From Spiro-02 sp964465155 (lineage in GTDB: Bacteria; Spirochaetota; Spirochaetia; Sphaerochaetales; Sphaerochaetaceae): 64,000 nucleotides of DNA. The stretch covers positions 1 through 64,000 of the forward strand of contig CAYXIH010000005.1 of NCBI GenBank assembly GCA_964465155.1, in the 5' to 3' direction. Position numbers and translations under genes: made by a program. The notes beneath the pieces are model-generated. The model was not told the DNA's origin. It saw only the letters and a list, made by a program, of their open reading frames with translations, and searched no databases. The stretch's first letter is position 1. Every line of letters begins with the position of its first letter. Shown piece after piece: positions 60,725 to 64,000 of this stretch.

Positions 60725-62440
60725 TTATTCTACATCGTAGGTGTAGTCGATGAGCAATGCGTAGGCCTGTGCAGGATAACTGCGGGTCTTTGCACCGGAA
60801 TGGTAGATGCTGATGGCACTTCCGATCGGNNNNNNNNNNGGAAGATCAAACAGGTCGAAGTTGATCAGGGAGTTGCCGTCGAACACATAGATCTCTTCCT
60901 GTGCGATGGACGGGTTGTAGATCAGCAATGATCCAGTTGAGAAGTCCGGGGTATCGATGATCTTGCCCAGGTATGTAACGTTCTCATTGGTGAGCGCCGG
61001 GTTCTTCAGGACCTGGATGCTCAATGCACTGGTCTGTGGGGGAAGGCTCATCGTCATCATCGGACCATAGGTTACCTCGACATAGTCGTTGACCTTGAGG
61101 TCGGCAGCCTTGGCACCTGTGGTGTCCTTGCTGACGATGAAACGGATCTCGTTCTGTCCATAGCTGATGCCGGGAAGAAGAGCCTTTACAGTTACAGCGA
61201 CATTGCCATTTTTGTCGGCGCTGTCGATGGAGACAATGTTGCCACGATACAACAGAGTGTTTGCATCAATCTCGACGGGCTTGCTGGCAACTGCAGTTGT
61301 TGATGCGGCCATGGCTCCAACGGATGGTGCCTGGGTCTCAACTGGTTTTGCAACGGTTGTAGCTGGTTTCGTAGCAGCAACAGGCTGCTTGGTTGTATCA
61401 GTAGTCATTACAGGTGCCTTCGTGGAGTCTGCTGGTGCCTTCACCGGGGTTGCAGTTGTGGTGGTGGCATCGGTCTTCTTGGACTTGGATGCTGAGGATG
61501 TCGCATCTACTGCACTGTCTTTTGCCATAACGGGTGTTGCCTTTGCAGTATCAGTGGTTACTGGAGCAACGGTGGCTGCCTTTGTAGCAGTAACGGTGGC
61601 AGTGGTGGCTGCAGGAGCAGTGGTATCAGCCTTCTTGGTCTTCGAGGCAGAAGAGGTAGCATCAACTGCGGGAGTAGTTGCTACGGATGCCTTGGTGTCT
61701 GTTGCTGGAGCTTTTGTTGCTGCAGGAGCAGTTGCTACGGCTGCTTTGGCGTCAGTTGCTGGAGCTTTTGTTGCTGCGGGAGCAGTGGTGGCTGCAGGCG
61801 CAGTAGCATCAGCCTTCTTTGTTGTAGATGCTGAAGAGGTCGCATCTGTTGCAGGAGTAGTTGCTACGGCTGCCTTGGTGTCAGTTGCTGGAGCCTTTGT
61901 TGCTGCAGGAGCAGTGGAAGTGATTGCGACTGCTACTTTCTCAGTGGGGACTACTGTCTTTGCAGGGGTAGTTGTCGTGGCTGCAGGAGCTGCTGCCTGC
62001 TTTTCTGGTGCTGGTGTTGCTGCTACAACTGGTTTTGCTGTTTCTACTGCTGGTGCTACTTTGGGAGCTTTGACGTCAATGATGCCAAGCTTGACGAGGG
62101 GAGTTACCCAGCGGACTGAGTCTGCGGTGGCCTGTGCAGGAATGCTGCGTGTCATAACACCGTTGTAATCTACTTCTACCCAGTCATTGACCCTGAGAGA
62201 CTCGACAGGCAACGTATACAACGTTTTGTTGGTTGTATGGAATATCACAGGGACTCCTGTGGCTCCCTGTACCTCGATGTCATATGTGGCACCATCTGCT
62301 GCCTTCTCGATGCTTGTGATCTGTCCCAAGTAGGAGATGTTGGCCAGTGTGTCTTTTGCACCGCGTGCAAATGCCGTGCCGGTACCAAGTGTCATTGCCA
62401 ATGCAATGGCAAGAACTACGATGATTCCCTTGTTCTTCAT
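60725..62440 (-). CDS. Secreted protein with Ala/Thr/Pro-rich linker
   Basis: About 567 aa once a 10-N gap (60830-60839) plus a 2-base overlap is removed. The ATG at 62440 has GGAGC upstream. A signal peptide (VVLAIALAMTLGTGTAFA) is followed by a beta-rich domain (about 30-115), then a low-complexity linker of about 260 residues built on ATKAPATDTKAAVATTPATD and KKADATAPAATT. Two further copies of the N-terminal-type domain follow (YRGNIVSIDSADKNGNVAV and VTYLGKIIDTPDFSTGSLL), each with VNDYVEV or similar. Probably a periplasmic or cell-envelope spacer protein; the domain is unassigned. Confidence 0.82.
   Translation of the reverse strand: MKNKGIIVVLAIALAMTLGTGTAFARGAKDTLANISYLGQITSIEKAADGATYDIEVQGATGVPVIFHTTNKTLYTLPVESLRVNDWVEVDYNGVMTRSIPAQATADSVRWVTPLVKLGIIDVKAPKVAPAVETAKPVVAATPAPEKQAAAPAATTTTPAKTVVPTEKVAVAITSTAPAATKAPATDTKAAVATTPATDATSSASTTKKADATAPAATTAPAATKAPATDAKAAVATAPAATKAPATDTKASVATTPAVDATSSASKTKKADTTAPAATTATVTATKAATVAPVTTDTAKATPVMAKDSAVDATSSASKSKKTDATTTTATPVKAPADSTKAPVMTTDTTKQPVAATKPATTVAKPVETQAPSVGAMAASTTAVASKPVEIDANTLLYRGNIVSIDSADKNGNVAVTVKALLPGISYGQNEIRFIVSKDTTGAKAADLKVNDYVEVTYGPMMTMSLPPQTSALSIQVLKNPALTNENVTYLGKIIDTPDFSTGSLLIYNPSIAQEEIYVFDGNSLINFDLFDLXXXXPIGSAISIYHSGAKTRSYPAQAYALLIDYTYDVE
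60830..60839. other. Assembly gap (10 N) at an adapter-like palindrome
   Basis: The left flank ends CTTCCGATCGG and the right flank begins GGAAGATC. Overlapping the two GG gives CTTCCGATCGGAAG, a 14-bp palindrome that contains GATCGGAAG on both strands, the start of the common Illumina adapter. The gap was probably created by adapter trimming of genuine reads. Removing 12 bases restores the reading frame (FDLPIGSAIS). Confidence 0.85.
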
Positions 62441-62528
62441 ATTGTGCTGCTCCTTCGCGTAATGGACGTTGCCATGTGAAGTCAATCTTCTATAGAAATC
62501 TTTGATGGCATACACCACCAACACACCA

Positions 62529-62557
62529 AAATTACGTTTGGTGCTATCAATCGTCAA
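62529..62557 (-). promoter_or_regulatory. Candidate promoter of the Ala/Thr/Pro-rich secreted protein gene
   Basis: On the minus strand TTGACG (62552-62557) and TAATTT (62529-62534) are 17 bases apart, leaving a leader of about 80 nt before the ATG. Confidence 0.5.
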
Positions 62558-62654
62558 CAATCGAACGCGTGCAACGATACAACAATTCGATGCATATGTT
62601 TAGATTCATGAGGGTTGCAGGGATTCAATGGCCATTGTAGGAATCCTTTTCTCC

Positions 62655-62683
62655 TTTCCATTCTCATGGTTTCCTGATATACT
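62655..62683 (+). promoter_or_regulatory. Candidate promoter of the intron-containing tRNA gene
   Basis: TTTCCA (62655-62660) and TATACT (62678-62683) are 17 bases apart. The tRNA 5' end lies ten bases after the -10 element, so the primary transcript would carry a very short 5' leader. Confidence 0.5.
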
Positions 62684-62692
62684 CGCTTCCAT

Positions 62693-62972
62693 GCCCTAGT
62701 AGCCCAATGGCAGAGGCAGAGGACTTAAAAAAAATTGAGTGCACCAGTGGAAACACTGGATGTAGAAGCTATCAAATTCGGCGAACCCTGCAATGGCAAC
62801 GCCGAGCCAAGCCGGGAGACCGGAAGGTGTAGAGACTTGACGGTAGCGGCCTACAAGCCAACGTGGCTCACGGCCAAGGCAAAGTCCAGACTGCAAACAG
62901 ATCTGATCTGGTGGCGAAAGCCATAGCGGTACGAAAATCCTTCCAGTATGGGTTCAAATCCCATCTGGGGCA
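62693..62972 (+). tRNA. tRNA with UAA anticodon, class I body, interrupted by a group I intron
   Basis: The exons are 62693-62726 and 62934-62972. Joined they give a 73-nt tRNA. The acceptor stem is GCCCTAG/CTGGGGC (one G-U). The D-arm has GCC/GGC with GG in the loop. The anticodon stem is GAGGA/TCCTT with loop CTTAAAA, and the T-arm ATGGG/CCCAT with loop TTCAAAT. The discriminator is A73 and CCA is not encoded. The anticodon TAA reads UUA (Leu). The variable loop is only five bases (CCAGT), whereas bacterial leucine tRNAs have a long variable arm. It may be an unusual tRNA-Leu or a tRNA of other identity. A terminator follows. Confidence 0.9.
62727..62933 (+). other. Group I intron (subgroup IC3-like), 207 nt, no internal ORF
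   Basis: Inserted after U34 of the anticodon. Elements seen: P1 of exon ACTT with GAGT (62737-62740), giving the U-G pair at the 5' splice site; P2 CCAGTG-GAAA-CACTGG; P3 62768-62773 with 62842-62847; P4/P5 TCGGCG with CGCCGA; P6 CCGG-GAGA-CCGG; P7 GACTT (62834-62838) with AAGTC (62882-62886); a P8 hairpin; P9 CAGAT/ATCTG and TGGC-GAAA-GCCA; terminal G at 62933. Core segments such as AAATTCGGCGAA and GGTGTAGAGACTTGACGG match tRNA introns of cyanobacteria and Azoarcus. Expected to self-splice. No homing endonuclease. Confidence 0.93.
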
Positions 62973-62981
62973 CAAAAAAAT

Positions 62982-63015
62982 GGCCCATTCTGGTTTGCAG
63001 GATGGGCCGTTGTTT
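62982..63015. terminator. Bidirectional terminator between the tRNA and the next gene
   Basis: GGCCCAT (62982-62988) pairs with ATGGGCC (63002-63008). T-rich sequence follows on the plus strand (GTTGTTTTG) and seven T on the minus strand. Confidence 0.8.
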
Positions 63016-63028
63016 TGTGTGGTATGGA

Positions 63029-63502
63029 CTAGGTATTGTCGTCGTCCTTCTCAATGACACCGACAACTGTTGCATCGGTCTTCAGCGGAATGATCTTACG
63101 GATGAAGGGCTGGACACCAAAGAACGTCTTCTCGAAATCTGCCTCGCTCTCCTTGAGGGCTGCTTGCCAGGCGGCTCCGAACCCCGGGGAGTTGATTGTC
63201 AGCCGATCTGCAGCCTGTTGGTAGACATGCAGGCGCGTTACTTCCTTGCGTCCTGGTTTCTGGGCATAGGTGCGTAGGCTGATGCGGAGGTTCTCGTTCT
63301 GCTCCTTGAGCGTTGCAATTTCCGTCTTGAGCTTGCTCAGTCCTTCGCTCTCCAAGTCCATGCGGTCTGCAATCATAGCTTTCAGCCGTGCGATTTCCTT
63401 TTGGTTGTTCTTTGATTCTTTCTGTCGCTTCGCCGTAAGCCATATCGCGACAATCATCGCCACGACTAGACCGATGGTAAGTCCTATCAGCAGTTGCTGC
63501 AT
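63029..63502 (-). CDS. Membrane-anchored coiled-coil protein
   Basis: 157 aa from the ATG at 63502, preceded by AAGGAGGG. One N-terminal membrane segment (LLIGLTIGLVVAMIVAIWLTA) is followed by a coiled coil (about 25-70, KEIARLKAMIADRMDLESEG) and a C-terminal domain of about 80 residues containing PGFGAAWQAALKESEADFEKTF. No family recognised. The topology suggests a cytoplasmic C-terminus tethered to the membrane. Confidence 0.75.
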   Translation of the reverse strand: MQQLLIGLTIGLVVAMIVAIWLTAKRQKESKNNQKEIARLKAMIADRMDLESEGLSKLKTEIATLKEQNENLRISLRTYAQKPGRKEVTRLHVYQQAADRLTINSPGFGAAWQAALKESEADFEKTFFGVQPFIRKIIPLKTDATVVGVIEKDDDNT

Positions 63503-63573
63503 GGTATGTCCCTCCTTGGATAAGACCATACCACTATAGCACAACACAAGCAGAAGGTACAACAGAGGAAGAA

Positions 63574-63603
63574 ACGGGCCGTTGCAGTGCTGCAACGACC
63601 CGT
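63574..63603 (-). terminator. Terminator of the threonine synthase gene
   Basis: ACGGG-GTTGCAG and CTGCAAC-CCCGT form an interrupted stem, followed on the minus strand by TTTCTTCCTC, 12 bases past the stop codon. Confidence 0.7.
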
Positions 63604-63614
63604 CGGATTGCTGG

Positions 63615-64000
63615 TTATGAGAAGCGTTTGACCATTGCTGGGATGCTGTTGTCGATGGCAGGGGGAATGCTGACCCGGCCATTGAACACCGCCATGTCCT
63701 TGAACCCTGTGCCAGTGAGCAGTACGCATACAGACACATCCGGACCGAATGTCTCCTTCAGCTTGTCACTGTCCTTGCGACATCCTGCCCATGCACAAGC
63801 GGCAGCGGGTTCTACGAATATGCCAGCATCGGAGGTCAATTCTAGCTGTGCGCTGAGAATCTCCTCGTCGGTGACTTCCGTAGCCCATCCGTCGCTGTCC
63901 TTGATGTACTGCACGGACATGCGCCCGTTTGCAGGGGAAGAGACAGAGATGCTGTCAGCGCGGGTGGTAGCGTCCACCGGTGCATACACCCCAGTCTTCC
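63615..64000 (-). CDS. thrC: Threonine synthase, C-terminal part (cut by window edge)
   Basis: The last 128 or so residues of a PLP-dependent enzyme of the threonine synthase family. DEEILSAQLELTSDAGIFVEPAAACAWAG and VCVLLTGTGFKDMAVF (cited in part) are typical of the C-terminal third, where the first block contributes to the cofactor pocket and TGTG-KD is the family signature. It converts O-phosphohomoserine to threonine. The start lies beyond the right edge, so length and any fusion cannot be judged. Confidence 0.82.
   Translation of the reverse strand, partial: KTGVYAPVDATTRADSISVSSPANGRMSVQYIKDSDGWATEVTDEEILSAQLELTSDAGIFVEPAAACAWAGCRKDSDKLKETFGPDVSVCVLLTGTGFKDMAVFNGRVSIPPAIDNSIPAMVKRFS

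Noticed and set aside
61167..62168. Long plus-strand frame rich in Val/Ala opposite the secreted repeat protein
   Set aside because: It is the antisense of the Ala/Thr/Pro codon-biased linker and has no ribosome site or recognisable domain.
62735..62926. Small protein frame within the tRNA intron
   Set aside because: It covers ribozyme core elements, lacks a ribosome site and shows no endonuclease motif.
1..64000. Prophage, integrative element or antiphage island
   Set aside because: No integrase, phage structural gene, transposase or recognisable defence gene cluster is seen; gene content is mainly housekeeping and transport.

Overview
The window is bacterial chromosome with dense, mostly operonic gene order. 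Gene content and style (many lipoproteins, Big_2/Ig-like surface lipoproteins, moderate GC, ABC uptake systems without their own ATPase, rubrerythrin/PerR, glycogen synthesis) fit an anaerobic, fermentative spirochaete, most likely Sphaerochaetaceae. The taxon is inferred from overall resemblance; no search was run. The sequence is a scaffolded draft with three 100-N gaps and one 10-N gap. All four can be explained as assembly artefacts, and the genes they cut look intact.

Left part (1-15 kb): tRNA-Asn, galE and a phosphoglucomutase/phosphomannomutase (- strand); an RlmK-like 23S rRNA methyltransferase with a long tail built on a 17-residue (51-bp) repeat; a CPBP membrane protease; a LacI-regulated sugar locus (regulator, binding protein, two permeases, a predicted six-hairpin glycosidase, an EEP-fold hydrolase); and a perR-rubrerythrin peroxide operon with its own operator.

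Middle (15-46 kb): an amidohydrolase, glnS, a SulP transporter, an HD / PfkB / ApbE cluster, a MATE pump, an HtrA protease, uvrB, a caspase-like lipoprotein co-transcribed with a small outer-membrane-type protein, a thiamine uptake operon (thiBPQ) headed by a TPP riboswitch, NAD(P)HX repair (nnr), a Nudix hydrolase, glgA-glgC, a membrane protein with degenerate GGDEF and EAL domains, and an operon of TPR protein, tsaE, tsaB and trxB.

Right part (46-64 kb): a 6S-like RNA, a C39-like lipoprotein, a coiled-coil protein, infC-rpmI-rplT with a clear sigma70 promoter, two large tandem Ig-like lipoproteins, an AI-2E-family permease, class II fructose-bisphosphate aldolase, TatD, YbaK, a cytidine-deaminase-like protein, a secreted protein with a long Ala/Thr/Pro linker, and the 3' part of threonine synthase at the edge.

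The most unusual item is at 62693-62972: a tRNA gene with anticodon UAA interrupted by a compact (207 nt) group IC3 intron after U34, the position used by cyanobacterial tRNA-Leu(UAA) introns. Here, however, the tRNA has a short variable loop (class I body) instead of the long arm expected of a leucine tRNA.
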